The position numbers were made by a program, and so were the translations under genes. 64,000 nucleotides of DNA from Synaphobranchus kaupii (taxonomy: Eukaryota > Chordata > Actinopteri > Anguilliformes > Synaphobranchidae), in contig CM056381.1 in assembly GCA_029718625.1 (NCBI GenBank), forward strand, positions 52,012,157-52,076,156. Direction: 5' to 3'. This document shows positions 1 through 11,320 of the stretch, piece after piece (the stretch's first letter is position 1; each line of letters begins with the position of its first letter). The notes under the pieces were generated by a model. It was not told where the DNA came from. It made no database searches and worked only from the letters and a program-made list of their open reading frames with translations.

Positions 1-411
1 TCAGCAGACGTAATCAGACCACCTGCTTTACTGGTGAATACATCCATGAATGCTTCCGTAAAATTTAGAGATACGGTCGATTGAATTACATTGGTGGAAA
101 GCTGTGGATCTTGCTGTTCCGGGCACATATATACCTTTGTGGTGAGATGACGGTAAAGGTTTGAAACAGAGGTTAAAAACAGGATCCGCAAAAAATCTTT
201 TTTCAGTTATTGCCCCATTGCCCATTGCTACAGTGGCCCATACCCATTGCCCATTGCTGGCAATATTGTACAATATTGCTGGCAATATTGCCTGAAAATA
301 TTGCCCGTGTATCATCAGCTTAACGGAAAACAGGGTACAGTGCCTATATTTTGCATCATAGACCTTTAGTAGTTCTGAATATCATCCTCAGATTTTGCAC
401 ACTTGTTGACA
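1..411. other. intronic/intergenic stretch, no gene seen
   Basis: No exon-like frame. Positions 205-300 hold short direct and inverted repeats of GCCCATTGC and GGCAATATTG. Likely part of a kdm4b intron. Confidence 0.4.
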
Positions 412-2832
412 TGGGGCCCTATCTTGGCGATCTTAGCGCTTCGTCTAAGCGCATGGCGTTAAGTGCATTTAGGGCGTGTCCAAGTCCAGTTTTGCTATTT
501 TAACGGCGTGTTTTTTGGGCGCTAAGCACTGCGCAATGTGCAAATGGGCTGAACCTAGTCTCTTCATTAATTATAGGTGTGTTTTGGGCGTGACAAGCAA
601 TAAACCAATCAAAATGTCATATTCCATTCCCTTTAAAAGCCTGCTTTTCCACCTTGGTGGATTGCTTATATGATGGCGAAACAGACATGCTCGTGCGTGT
701 TTAGTGCGACCAAGGAATAGGCTATATGGATCAATAGTAGCCTATGATCAATATTATTCGGACTAACCATTACGAGTTCCCGGTAATTCTGGACAGTGCT
801 GTTATTTTACAAAATCTATGCGGTTAAATTTCGTTAAAAGCACCTGCAACAGTTGAGAATAAGCTACCAATGGCTTCCGTCTCACCTTAGAAAACGCCAA
901 ATTAGCCTGCTTGTTTAAAGAATTTCGTTCGAATTATGCAATGAAGCAATGAACTCATGTTCAAGCTTCATCCGAAGTTCATTAGGCCTATCTGCATTCT
1001 AATAAATAACGTTATTTTGCCTTAAAGATGACACTAAATACAATATAGCTGTCAGGTTGACAACCCATAGGTTCACGCATATTTTCCCTTGTTTTATAAT
1101 GTCCTGCTTATGGAAATGTGACCACTGGAAAACAATCCACTTTCCCAGGAAGACTGAAAAGTGTGATTTACAGCAGGGGAAACAGACCTGCTCCTGTAAA
1201 GCGCACATGCGGATAATGGTATTAAAATTAATTGTGAATTAATTGTAACGTGCTGCAAATTTGTTTTAGTTTCTAATTAGACGCTTAGTTCTCTTTAAAA
1301 TCTTTTGTTCAGTTATGGAATAACAGGTGAAATCAGCGGGGTTTTATTAAGCTGAGGGTATGGAAACCTTGTCACTGTAATTTAAAAAATATGAAGGACG
1401 AAGAATAAGGTTACAATTCAGTTAACATGGTGACATTTATCTCCGTTTTTTAACCATAGGCTATCGAAAAAACCTTATGCACAGCGAATCCGCTGTAGCC
1501 TAGGCTATTTGAAAAACAATAAATGCAATATTCACAGGACAAGGTTTTGAACTTTTTTCAGTCACAAACCATTCTATTTACAGGCTGTATTCCTAGATAA
1601 ACAGAGCTGTATTGTAATGAGATCTGAAGCGCATTTTCAGAACTCAAATGTCCGTCTATTGCAGTGCGCGAGTTTCCATTGAATGACAATTCACGCATTA
1701 GGTGTAAATGACAATTCGCGCATTAGGCTTGATATAGGTGTTATCCTTATTAATGGATAGCCATTGTCCCGTACCATTGCACATCGCCTGGATGTTGATA
1801 TAGTGGGCTGAAAGCAATTTAATGTGCATGGCATTCCCCTTTGCTGAGGGAAAGGTATGTGGACCTTTGGACCCTTTTATTATTATGCATTTTTTGATAT
1901 AGCCTACACAATAATTTTATTTCCCATTGTAATCTTGAAATTTTAGTCATGCGTGTGCGCACCCCTGTGTGTAACAGAAAGGAGGGTACGCACGTTGTGC
2001 ACACGCCTATGTAGACGCACTTACATGCGCCGTTAAAATACCATGTAAACAACTGCGACATGACTTTAGACCAGGTTTGTGGTGGTTCTAGCGCAAGCGC
2101 TTTCTGCTGGCTCAAGATAGCAATACGCCAAAAATAATCCTGGTGACTCCTCATATTAAAGGGTTAGTTTGGAATTTTGGACATAATGTCTCAATTACGA
2201 CTTACCCGTGATGTGTTTAGCTGACTTGTTGTCTACCAAATATGTAACTGTATGGCAAAACGGATTGTGTCTGCAACTGTGGAGTACAGCGGACAGCCTA
2301 CAGGCAGATACCCTGGCTAATCTACAGCTATCTCCGCCGCCGTACTTCCACAGAGAATTTAGGTGAGCACAAAGTAAAGGATTCAACGATAGTTTGACTT
2401 GAAAAATTATGGTATAATCACTGAAAATAACCCCGATAGACTGTCGTCGTATTTTATTTGCTTTGGGTGCACCTTGGAGTGTTTAAGTGCGTTTGGTAGT
2501 GGATGCTACTACTTTCCTACGAGTTGCGCTAGCATTAGCAATGTCTGTATGTCCAAAAGAAGGGACAGCATGGAAGTATCTGAAAATGGTTTCCATCAAT
2601 CAACTACATCATGGGTAAGTCGTAATTGAGACATTATGTTTTGTATGTCCAAAATTCCAAACTAACCCTTTAAGACCAACACGCCCAGTTCACTTGCAAT
2701 GGGCGCAAGAATACATGGTAGTTAAACGACATGAGCGCTAGGCGTTATAATGAACCCAGCGCCGGGTGTAAGATAGCAAAGACACTTGCGTTTGGGTTAG
2801 CGCCGCTTTGCGCCGGGTGTAAGACAGGGCCC
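412..2832 (+). mobile_element. non-autonomous TIR DNA transposon, copy 1
   Basis: Ends are inverted repeats: GGGGCCCTATCTTGGCG on the left, and the complement of GGGCCCTGTCTTACACCC on the right. A second copy lies inverted at 49022-50866 and matches over its whole length apart from a nested insertion (2160-2669). Small open frames (for example 476-673) occur in both copies but look like shadows of shared sequence, not genes. The TIR motif is common in fish genomes; superfamily not assigned. It lies in a kdm4b intron. Confidence 0.75.
2160..2669. mobile_element. MITE with TTAA target duplication, nested in copy 1
   Basis: Long inverted repeats begin AGGGTTAGTTTGGAATTTTG and mirror at 2614-2669. 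TTAA flanks both sides (2156-2159 and 2670-2673). The paralogous copy at 49022-50866 has a single TTAA at 49173-49176 and no insert, giving a natural empty site. TTAA duplication fits Kolobok or piggyBac superfamilies. Confidence 0.85.
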
Positions 2833-3085
2833 ATGGAGTTTATGATCCAGGAAATGTATATATTTACCTCTTTTCTCTCAGTATTTTGTTGCAAACTAAA
2901 GAAAATCTTTCTTTTTTTCTTTTTTTTTTTGCATTTTTCCAAAGTTTCTTTGCATTTGTGGCACTTTATTTTGACTTAAATTATGAAAATAAACAAATCT
3001 AAATTCGTATTGTAAAGGGTACACCTGTCTTGTTTAATTTAAGCCATTTACCAAGTTTATGTGATGCTCATACCTGGAGTTATAA
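2833..3085. repeat. repeat segment shared with 50867-51096 (inverted)
   Basis: Abuts the right end of copy 1. Its reverse complement is found next to the opposite end of copy 2, so the segment is placed on different sides of the two copies. Contains a T-rich tract at 2911-2931. No gene. Confidence 0.65.
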
Positions 3086-4196
3086 AGCCTTTAACAGGGC
3101 ACCCCCTAAATAGATGAGAATTTACCAAATTTGCCATCTGCGCCAAGGGGTTAAAGCACTGCTCACCACAAGAGTTAACTTTGATCACACCTGCGCAGAA
3201 TTCCACAAAGAGCTTCTGAGAAACAACAATCTGCTCAGATGTGTGCTAGGATGTAGGTTAAGAATACTCTAATCAATTTTTTTGGATAGCCAAGTTAAGA
3301 ATATTTTTTTGTTTCAATGTAGACTACAGTATCAATGTTGCCTACAGTCTGGCAATGGAAACAAAGTGGGTGCATGCATAAGAGCATGCATGTGCGCATG
3401 CATGAATGTGCGTGAGAACAATGTCTCCCGGTTTGAGATTTTGAAAATCTGGTTACCCTACAGAGACAAGATGGCAAAAACATCTTCCGGCTACGACCTG
3501 CTGCACAGAGAAATGCCTGACAAACCTAGACATAACTAACCAAAAACTGTATGAAAGAGAATGTAAAGTAAAAAAAAAAAAAATTAACTGCAGCTGTTAC
3601 CTAATGAATTATGCTTTACTAAGCGGAATGTAGCTAACTACGCTACAAGCTAAAAACACTGCACCATCTTGGTACAATAAATACGCCCCGGTGCCTCTGC
3701 CAGTTACGCGGAGCTGCAGCTATGTGACTTCCGTGTCAGCTATGTGCTGAATGAGGGCTTGTCTGAAAGATAACGGTCTTGGCTATTGGCTGGAATAATT
3801 GAAAGACGGTTTTAAAACCCAATGGAAAGCAAAGAATATTCACAATGGAGGCGGGCCCATGCTCGTGTTGCTATCAGTCAAAAAAATACACCCAATTGAT
3901 GACGGTTTTGCATAAAAGTTTGCAGTCAAGTTGAAAACCCCTTTGTCTAAAATGTACTAAGCCAAGGGATTGGTACTCCAGCAACTGGCCAATTTTCACA
4001 ATGCCAAACTGAACACAGCCAAACTACTCGTGACGAAGTGCTGAAAAGCACAAGTCTGTTTAATAATTTGAAAAATAATGTACAGCCCTATGAATGTTTT
4101 AAAGTATTTTTTCTTGAAGCCTAAAGGTATAACGATTTTTTGTGAAATACAATTAAGCAGAATAGTTTACCAGCACTTTGTTTATTGTGGAACACC
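3086..4196. other. kdm4b intron, no gene seen
   Basis: Short open frames only (for example 3282-3539), without recognisable domains or splice-site support. Contains GCATGCATG-rich sequence at 3371-3410 and an A tract at 3570-3583. Confidence 0.4.
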
Positions 4197-4437
4197 GAGA
4201 GTGCCACAATGATAAATAAATGAATAAAAGAATAAATAAATAAATGTGGAAATATAAAAATTAATAAATAAAATGATTTGGAAATAAATAAATCTGGGAA
4301 TGAATATAGAAATGTAAATGTATGTGCAATTGATTTAAGTTATTAAATTTATTTCCAAATATTTTTTCAAATATATTTATTTATTTCCTTAAATATTTCC
4401 CAATTTATTTCCCTATTTACTTATTTATTTCCATATG
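4197..4437. repeat. AT-rich imperfect hairpin
   Basis: Left half rich in AAATAAAT, right half rich in ATTTATTT, so the two halves pair imperfectly around ~4320. Probably a degenerate AT-rich MITE or expanded tetranucleotide repeat. Confidence 0.5.
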
Positions 4438-5060
4438 CAGTTGAAGTCGAAGGTTTACATACACCTTAGCCAAATCCGTTTAAACTCAGTTTTTCACAAT
4501 TCCTGACATTTAATCCTCGTAAACATTCCCTGTCTTAGGCCAGTTAGGATCACAACTTTATTTTAAGAATGTGAAATGTCAGAATAATAGTAGAGAGAAT
4601 CATTTATTTCAGGTTTTATTTCTTTCATCACATTCCCAGTGGGTCAGAAGTTTACATACACTCTGTTAGTATTTGGTAGCATTGCCTTTAAATTGTTTAA
4701 CTTGCGTCAAACATTTCGGGTAGCCTTCCACAAGCTTCTCACAATAAGTTGCTGGAATTTTGGCCCATTCCTCCTGTTCAATTTTTGTTTCATCAGACCA
4801 GAGGACTATCAGAGGTTTCTAAAGCCATGACATCATTTTCTGGAATTTTCTAAGCTGTTTAAAGGCGCACTCAACTTCTGACCCACTGGAATTGTGATAT
4901 AGTGAATTAAAAGTGAAATAATCTGTAAACAATTGTTGGAAAAATGACTTGTGTCATGCACAAAGTAGATGTCCTAACTGACTTGCTAACACTATAGTTT
5001 GCTAACATGAAATCTATGGAGTGGTTAAAAATGAGTTTTAATGACTTCTACCTAAGTGCA
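4438..5060 (-). mobile_element. Tc1-like transposon (Tdr1/Sleeping Beauty-type ends), internally deleted
   Basis: Left end CAGTTGAAGTCGAAGGTTTA with an inner repeat at 4638-4662 ending GAAGTTTACATACAC, the IR/DR layout of this Tc1 group. Right end decays at ~5060. The transposase gene would read on the - strand but only scraps remain. The same terminal family occurs at 51712-51960 and 63181-63421. Confidence 0.85.
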
Positions 5061-5246
5061 TATTCCAGCCCAATTGGGCTATTTTTCATGTTATTGTGAG
5101 GGGGAAATGACTTTTTGCAGCTTGTCATAATTTGGACTATTTTTTGTTATCTTGGGCAGTTTTTAATCTTCCTCTTTTAGCTAATTATTCACATTTATTG
5201 GCTCTGGTGTAATTTGTCCCTATTCCTCGGTTGTCATTGAAGCCAG

Positions 5247-5462
5247 TTACATTACATTACATTATAGGCATTTAGCAGACGCTCTTATCCAGAGCGACTT
5301 ACACAACTTCTTATTACATTTATCCATTTATACAGCTGGATATATACTGAAGCAATTCAAGTACCTTGCTCAAGGGTACAACGGCAGTGTCCTACCTAGG
5401 AATCGAACCTGCAACCTTTCGGTTACAAGTCCAGTTCCTTAACCATTATACTACACTGCCGC
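5247..5462 (-). repeat. tRNA-derived SINE
   Basis: On the - strand a tRNA-like head has an A box (TAGTATAATGGTTAAGG, complement of 5437-5453) and a B box (GGTTCGATTCC, complement of 5399-5409). The body ends in the tail GTCGCTCTGGATAAGAGCG followed by TAATG repeats. These are RNA polymerase III internal promoter elements. A tail-only fragment lies at 32190-32243. Confidence 0.85.
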
Positions 5463-6479
5463 CTAAGTTAATAGTCACTGCTTTTGTTTGATATGCTGAG
5501 GCTTGCCAGTGGGTTAAGAAAAAAATCACTGACTTTCAGTTGCTCGTGGAAAAGTAGGCTAGTAGCTGTTTGAGAACTTTGTAATGGGTGAGAAATGAGC
5601 AACCTATGGTTCTATGTTGCTCAACTTACTTTTTGTTTGTGCAAGCTTGCTTTCCCTGATCTTGCATAAGCATGAAACGTTTGATTAGGAAAGTGGAACT
5701 AGCCTATAACTTAAATGTGTGTGTGTGCGTGCGCATTCGCAGGTTTCAGAGTCGATTGGCTACCGTTCTGACAGTAGGCTACCTCCACCTCCAGTCCACA
5801 ATCTCACTCGCCTGCTCCCCGGGTTCACGATCACATCCATAATTTCGTAACGCCCCCCCTCCCCCCCCATTCGTAACTTAAATGGGAATTCCAACCCAAA
5901 AATTATGTTTGCTTAAAGTTAGCTAAAGTTAGCTTAATGACAAGCATAATGAAGGCGTACAGACTATGTGGTAGTTGCAGTGGTTGGAGCTGGGTTCAGT
6001 TAGCAAGAAGCCGGTGATACCCCAGCCCAGCCCAATGGTTTTCATTTTTTATTTTCATGTGAGAAATGTTACATAAGCACTCATAAACATTTGACTAATA
6101 TGTCAATAACCTAGCTAAGATGCTGAAATGTAATAAAGTGTTCTTTCTTTATCAATAGTTTGATTAACTAACGTTAGCTAGCATCCTAGGATAAGCCTAT
6201 AGCGTCAGCATGTTCGCTAGCGATTGAATCCTATTACGTTAAAAGTAACGGGTCAAAAGTAACAATAACTGCTTCTATGATACTTGGGCATATAGCCATA
6301 TAATTTAAAGCTATATCATAATCTGACTAATGACGGGATGAGTGTTCACTGAACCACACTAGCTAATTAAAACAGAAAAATTGAGCACTCAAACATCAGA
6401 TACCATGGAAACACTAGCTTGTTAGCTAGCTAGTTTAAGAGCAGCTCCTAATATTAACTAACTTTAGCAACAGAAGCTA
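5463..6479. other. kdm4b intron, no gene seen
   Basis: Non-coding; contains a short TG tract (~5716), a C-rich run at 5851-5868 and scattered GCTAGC/TTAGCTA words. Confidence 0.4.
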
Positions 6480-6880
6480 AGCTAGTTTTATTAGTAGCGA
6501 GTAGGTTAGCAAACGAAAGCGTCCTTATTTCAATCCATCACTCAAGCGTTAGACAACGTTAGCTTGGTAGCTAGTTCAAGCAGCTCTGATTAAAAAAAAG
6601 CTTTAAAAAAAAAACCTCTTGCTTGCTAGCAAGCTAGCGGGGATGCCCTAGACATGTCTGTCTCCTGAGCGAAACTAGGAAGCTAGATTTTACTAGCGAG
6701 TAAGTTAGCGAACAAAAGCGTCTTTATTGCAATCCACCACTCAAACGTTAGACAACGTTAGCTAGTTTAAGAGCAGCTCTGATTAAAAACCTTTTGCTTG
6801 TTTGTTAGCTAGCTGGCTAGTGAGCTAGCAGGTATACCCCTAGACATGGCTGTCTCCTGGAGACAGCTCATTTCCTAGCT
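6480..6880 (+). repeat. two-copy tandem duplication, ~200-bp unit
   Basis: The block beginning AGCTAGTTTTATTAGTAGCG at 6480 recurs diverged at 6681; both contain GTTAGACAACGTTAGCT and CCTAGACATG. No coding content. Confidence 0.7.
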
Positions 6881-7106
6881 TATGTCTGGGTTATTTTCTC
6901 TTGGAGATGGAGTAGCGAGAAACACTGCAAGCTTTGTTGCTTCTAAACGCAGAAGATAAAAGCAGAACCAAAGATTGTATAGTGAGTTTTCTCTCATATG
7001 GGCTTTAGCAGAACCACAGTTCAGTGGGCAGAACCAGAGCGAACTAAGCTACCGGAAAAAAGTATTCACCCCTTCCGGTTTGCCTACCCGGAAATGTTAG
7101 ATAGGC

Positions 7107-7215
7107 CTATTTAGCCAACCATGGGTTCCATACTATTCCTGTGTAATTTACAGCTTAATCTAGTCCCACCCCCCAGAGAGGTTATAGTATCGCTTGTAAG
7201 AATACCTGCATTTTA
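7107..7215 (+). repeat. fragment of the foldback family (see 16035-17194)
   Basis: Contains TTTAGCCAACCATGGGTTCC and AGCTTAATCTAGTCCCACCC, words shared with 16720-16850, 26350-26450, 51420-51540 and 62940-63080. Confidence 0.7.
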
Positions 7216-8457
7216 CATACTGTCCCAACTTTTTTGGAATTTGGGTTTGTGGTTTGTAGTTCGCATTTTGGATTTCTCATTTCTTTGTGATGGGGCTGTG
7301 GATGATTATAGGAAACAGTGTCAGCACTTCAGTTAGGGAACTCAGTGTGTGACTAGAAAACTAGAATATAAATCTAAATTTTGGGCATGATACTACTGTA
7401 CTATTGAGAAATATACTTAGACCTGAATAAATGTGACTGGATCCATGCTTCAGATACATGTTTCAAAACTTGACTTTAAAAAAAAAAAAAAAAAAAATAA
7501 AAATTTTTTAGTTCATCTCGTGTTCAAGTACAGAATCAAAGCCCCAAAATGATGTATGCCTTGATGAGATTGAATAAATATGTCTGGAGATATGACTGTT
7601 TGAATATTGTGATTTAGCAAAACTTGTTTCAAGAAAACTGGCTTTAAAAAATTTGTAAGAGTACCTGCCATTTCTTCTCATAAAATACACCCTCAAACCA
7701 GGAACTATTGTATGGAATTGTTATATTTGTGTAGTCCGTAACCCAATGCTTGCTATGTTTTTGAATAAGTTTGATTATTATAGTGTTTAAACCATAAATT
7801 CATAAAAATATGAAAAAATACATACATAAGGTTTAATTTTTCTTTAAACCCTGATCCTTTTTCATTCTTCCACTTCCCTAATTATTTTTGGCATGACTCC
7901 CCATTATCATGTAACTTCAAAACATTGATAACTGATAGCCCTCATCAACAGGTAATTACTTCTTGCCAGGTAGCTGTCCCACAATACCTTGCATATGAAT
8001 GCTTTGTCTACCCTAAACTAATTTGCATCTGTATCTTGGAGGACTAATGGCAGGTTAAAGGTAGAATGTGTCAATACCCTCCCCCTATCTATCATGTGAC
8101 TGTTTAACATAAATTAAATTATTTAAGTTGGTAACGAAATGGGGCAAACTGTTAAATACTGAGTTTGAGTCTTGAATAAGTTGAGGGAAAAAGAGTTTTA
8201 TTCTCAAACATTATGGTTAAACCACCCTAAGGCATCGTGAGAAGTCAATTTTGACCGGATAGTGATTTTATTCTGTTTTTTGCCTTTCCTGTGAAATGTT
8301 TGGTTGCGAGCCATGTATCTGAACCTCGCACCAAGTCACAAATGAGGAAAATATGTGCACCCTACATAATGTGTATCCACCAAGAAAGTGGATCATGCAA
8401 GGCACTCTCAGAGACTGTTTGCTGAATAAAGAGTGTTCCCTTTCTACCCCAACACAG
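7216..8457. other. kdm4b intron, no gene seen
   Basis: Contains an A tract at 7477-7498 and AT-rich sequence. No exon-like frame before the acceptor at 8457. Confidence 0.4.
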
Positions 8458-8619
8458 CCTACATCCAGTGAGCTCTCTCTGGGCCAGAAGATGGTTGGGC
8501 GGAACTGTGATGGATGGTATTACAGCTGCACCATCATTGGCATAGTAACGCAAACCTTCTATGAGGTCAACTTTGAGGACGGCTCTTACAGCGACAACGT
8601 TCATCCAGAGAATGTCTGG
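8458..8619 (+). CDS. kdm4b: kdm4b exon: first Tudor domain (partial gene, internal exon)
   Basis: KDM4B is a nuclear Fe(II)/2-oxoglutarate JmjC demethylase of H3K9me3/H3K36me3; its double Tudor domain binds methylated histone tails. This 54-codon exon starts after a pyrimidine-rich acceptor ending in AACACAG and reads without stop through the Tudor core; YEVNFEDGSYSDN is the strongest match to KDM4 Tudor 1. The frame stays open further upstream, but similarity begins at the acceptor. The donor is uncertain: GTTGGT at 8620 keeps phase 0 with the next exon, and GTCTGG at 8614 would also; both are weak donors. Phase and length relative to the next exon match the family, where Tudor 1 is followed by a 40-residue block. 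Upstream catalytic exons are outside the window. Confidence 0.85.
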
Positions 8620-9262
8620 GTTGGTGACACCTTCAACAGGGTTTTCTTTTTAAACTGGTTTTCTGACCTCAAAATGGAATTAAAGGGATAAGTAACCCAT
8701 TTTGAACAGTTTGATATTGTTTTACTTAACCCCAAAATAGTATGTAATCTTCAATGAAGCTGTCCAGGTCTCACCGTTGGAGATGAATCGGAACAATACT
8801 AACAATTAGCATCTTGCCATTGAATTCAATTGCCACCCAGCTAACTTTTGTTTAAAACAACCGCCTAAATCCACTGAAATTGTTAAATAAATAAAGTTTT
8901 AGTTTGATGGTACGTAGTATAATTTTTACATGCTGAAATAGTGTATGGTAAACTTGCCAGTTGTCAAAAATGTTTTTTGTCAACAGTAGACCTACTTTGT
9001 GCAGCAGTGTAACTCTCTAGTGTTACTCTCTATGCTGTGCTCTCTGTGCCTCCGGTAGGTCGCGCAAGGTGGGGGGGGGGGGGGGGGGGGGGGCGCGCAT
9101 TTGACTTCATAAACTCAAGCTTACCATAGAATAAGAAAACAAGAAGCAGCCCGCCATGACGTTGCTAGCTAGCTAACAAACATTTGTACTCGTTTTCCTC
9201 TCTTCCTACAATATGCGCACGTGCCATATGCTTCCTCAAATTATCTAATGACGGAAACGTAG

Positions 9263-9496
9263 TTTCATCGACTGCCACTCCACAACAGAAAGTTGGACAT
9301 GACTTGGCTTCAAGCCATGCGTTACCCGGATGCAAGCGCACCTTTACATGTCCCCCGTGAACGTGATATAAGGTTGTGTGATGATAATTTTCTCCCGGAA
9401 GATTTTATTCAAAGACTAAGTAGGACGTTTCTGAGAGAAGGAGCTGTTCCGTCTATCTTCCCATGGACTCTGGTGGAATCTGATACCCCGCTACAG
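9263..9496 (+). pseudogene. Kolobok transposase relic, THAP-domain exon
   Basis: The THAP domain is a C2CH zinc finger that binds transposon ends. This exon encodes its later part: FHRLPLHNRKL, then TWLQAM with the conserved Trp, then IRLCDDNFLPEDF, then EGAVPSIFPW, which corresponds to the AVPxxF box. The last zinc ligand, normally His in Cys-x-x-His-Phe, is Asn here. An in-frame stop (TAG at 9260) precedes the exon, and the first cysteines are not cleanly readable. It ends at a good donor (CTACAG/GTAAAT). Confidence 0.75.
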
Positions 9497-10058
9497 GTAA
9501 ATATTAGTTGGCTATCAGTCGATAGGTAGCTAGCCATTTTGCATTTACTAGCTATTGAGTTAGCTGCTTACTAGCGTTAGATGGATAACATACCTTATGC
9601 AAATACGCAAACGTGGACGCTTCGAGCTATGCAAAGTCAATTTAGTTCTAAAATGTTTCTTGTTCGATCTGTGCTTTGTCTTTCAGTCATAGCAAAAGAA
9701 ACGCTGTTTGTGTAGCTCGAAGCGTCCACGTTCGTTATTTTCGTAAGGTATGTTTCTCCCCTAAGAATTTGCATTGGCAAAATACTCTTTATTGACAGTT
9801 GGTAGTTTATGGACGGTTGTTTAGATTCAGGTAATCGCATAACATTGCTATTGAAAGAGTGAAGCACACAATGGCTCACTGAAATGGGCATTTATAAAAA
9901 TCATGTTTCAGTCTTCCCCGTCTCTGCTTATCCATGTTATCCAAATAATTGTCTTTGCTGAAAACTATTGGTCTCGCATGATAGAGAGAATATACCAATT
10001 AAAGACTTGTTGCATTTTTGGCTTACCACTGAAGCAAATTAAGTTGTTTTTTTTACAG

Positions 10059-10127
10059 GGGCTGCAGCACAGACTCAGAGTTCAGATCCAGGGCCATCAA
10101 CATCAGCACGTTGCATCTGATATAGAG
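10059..10127 (+). pseudogene. Kolobok transposase relic, linker exon
   Basis: Bounded by acceptor TTTTTTTTACAG and donor GTAAGG. Continuing the phase of the THAP exon gives a Gln/Ser/Pro-rich linker containing SSDPGPSTSA, then a TGA stop two codons past ARC. The missing segment between this exon and the next should have carried the catalytic core, so the gene is deleted as well as stopped. Confidence 0.55.
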
Positions 10128-10246
10128 GTAAGGGGGAAACCTGCGGCAAAAACGTCACAGGTGCAAACACTTCGTAAATCATATAGATGACATGCATCAC
10201 TTTTCCAAGCATGGCAAATACACATTATGCATTTCTATATCAATAG

Positions 10247-10394
10247 GTGAGCTGGAAGTCTACCACAGTGCAATGCTCAAATACACAGAGAAACACCGTC
10301 ATTATAAGCATGAGACCATGGAAGCTCAAAACTAAATTGGCAGTGATGGACCACAATAAAAATGTTAACCGCCCACAGGCCACCACAGCTGATG
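10247..10394 (+). pseudogene. Kolobok transposase relic, C-terminal exon 1
   Basis: Acceptor ATATCAATAG, donor GTAAAT. The first frame reads ELEVYHSAMLKYTEKH; after a one-base shift near 10335 the next frame reads LAVMDHNKNVNRPQATT. Both blocks resemble the conserved region after the catalytic core in fish THAP transposases (YHS-x-x-LKY and DHN motifs). Frameshifted and therefore dead. Confidence 0.6.
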
Positions 10395-10601
10395 GTAAAT
10401 ATTGAGATAAAAAACTGTCCTGTCCAATCTAAAAGATAAATTGTTTGGCACTTTTATAGAACAACCAATATAATACTGAAGAAATATTATGTTAGTAGTT
10501 ATGTGTTCATTAGAAGTTATGGTCTATCACAGACAACACTACCTACTACACTGTAAGTAATTGTATTTGTGGTAACTGACATTTGTGCTTCAATCTTGCA
10601 G

Positions 10602-10872
10602 GCACCCCATGGTTCAACGTGATCTTCCAAAAGCAGTCCAAGCAATGGGTTGCAAGGAAAATATTTGTTTCTGCCACACATAACTTCAGGGAAGAACTTG
10701 TTGACTGTGCAATATCAACGCGACGGGACACAACTATCTTCTACAAAGTGCCCAGATGCAACAGTACGACACCACTCCATATATTGCTCCTGTGCCAAAG
10801 CCAGATAAGGAGGAGGTCATAGCTGCTCTTAAATCACGTGCCCAATGTCTGTTTACTCAAGAATACATGTAG
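10602..10872 (+). pseudogene. Kolobok transposase relic, last exon
   Basis: Acceptor CAATCTTGCAG in phase with the previous donor. Reads TPWFNVIFQKQSKQWVARK, then shifts frame near 10757 and reads PYIAPVPKPDKEEVIAALK to a stop at 10870-10872. Pattern and position match the C-terminus of THAP/Kolobok transposases. Frameshifted. Confidence 0.6.
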
Positions 10873-11089
10873 AGTGTAGAATATCACAAGCAGTGGAGAA
10901 ATATATAGTTTTATTTTTCTTTTACATAAAGGTTTGTTAGAACCTTTCTGTCTATAAAATATTCTACTTGAGACTGTTAGTCAGTTAGACACTGTATACT
11001 GTAATATATATATAGAACCAAAGAAAGATTGACTATTTACAATTATTTATTACAAATAAAACAAAAAGAACATTTTATCAATGTCGTCT

Positions 11090-11320
11090 TCAGATATCTC
11101 CCTCCCCACGCTGCACCCCTCTACATGAGGATGTCTGCTTCTTCTGCTTCCTTGAAGCCCGGATATTGTCCAGTAGGAGATGGTATCTTTCCCTGATGGC
11201 CAGGACGATGCAGGATGGCAAGACTTGTTGATTGCCTCTCCTCAGCTTCTCGCCTTGTAGAATCCATTCCAGGACCATCCTGTACCCCATCAGCCTGTAT
11301 TGACTAAAATAAATTATCTT
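11090..11320 (-). pseudogene. P2RX7-like domain gene relic, C-terminal exon
   Basis: Reads on - from an acceptor (TTATTTTAG, complement of 11312-11320). Contains YRLMGYRMVLEWI and VLPSCIVLAIRERY, the pattern of the cytoplasmic zinc-binding 'ballast' domain at the C-terminus of P2X7 receptors (AYR...W...LPSCCxWxIR). A one-base shift then gives GQYPGFKEAEEADI, matching the conserved Gly-x-Tyr-x-Gly-Phe ending. There are no channel segments: in fish this domain occurs as stand-alone genes, many transposon-linked. Partner of the exon at 13619-14078. Confidence 0.7.

Noticed and set aside
476..673. Small frame also conserved in the second copy (50579-50803)
   Set aside because: Conservation is explained by the shared transposon; no start context, domain or codon bias.
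1819..2154. 111-codon frame on -, partly conserved at 49178-49387
   Set aside because: Same reason: duplicated non-coding transposon sequence.
1..8457. Further upstream kdm4b exons (PHD or JmjC)
   Set aside because: No frame with PHD or JmjC motifs was found; these exons most likely lie before the window.
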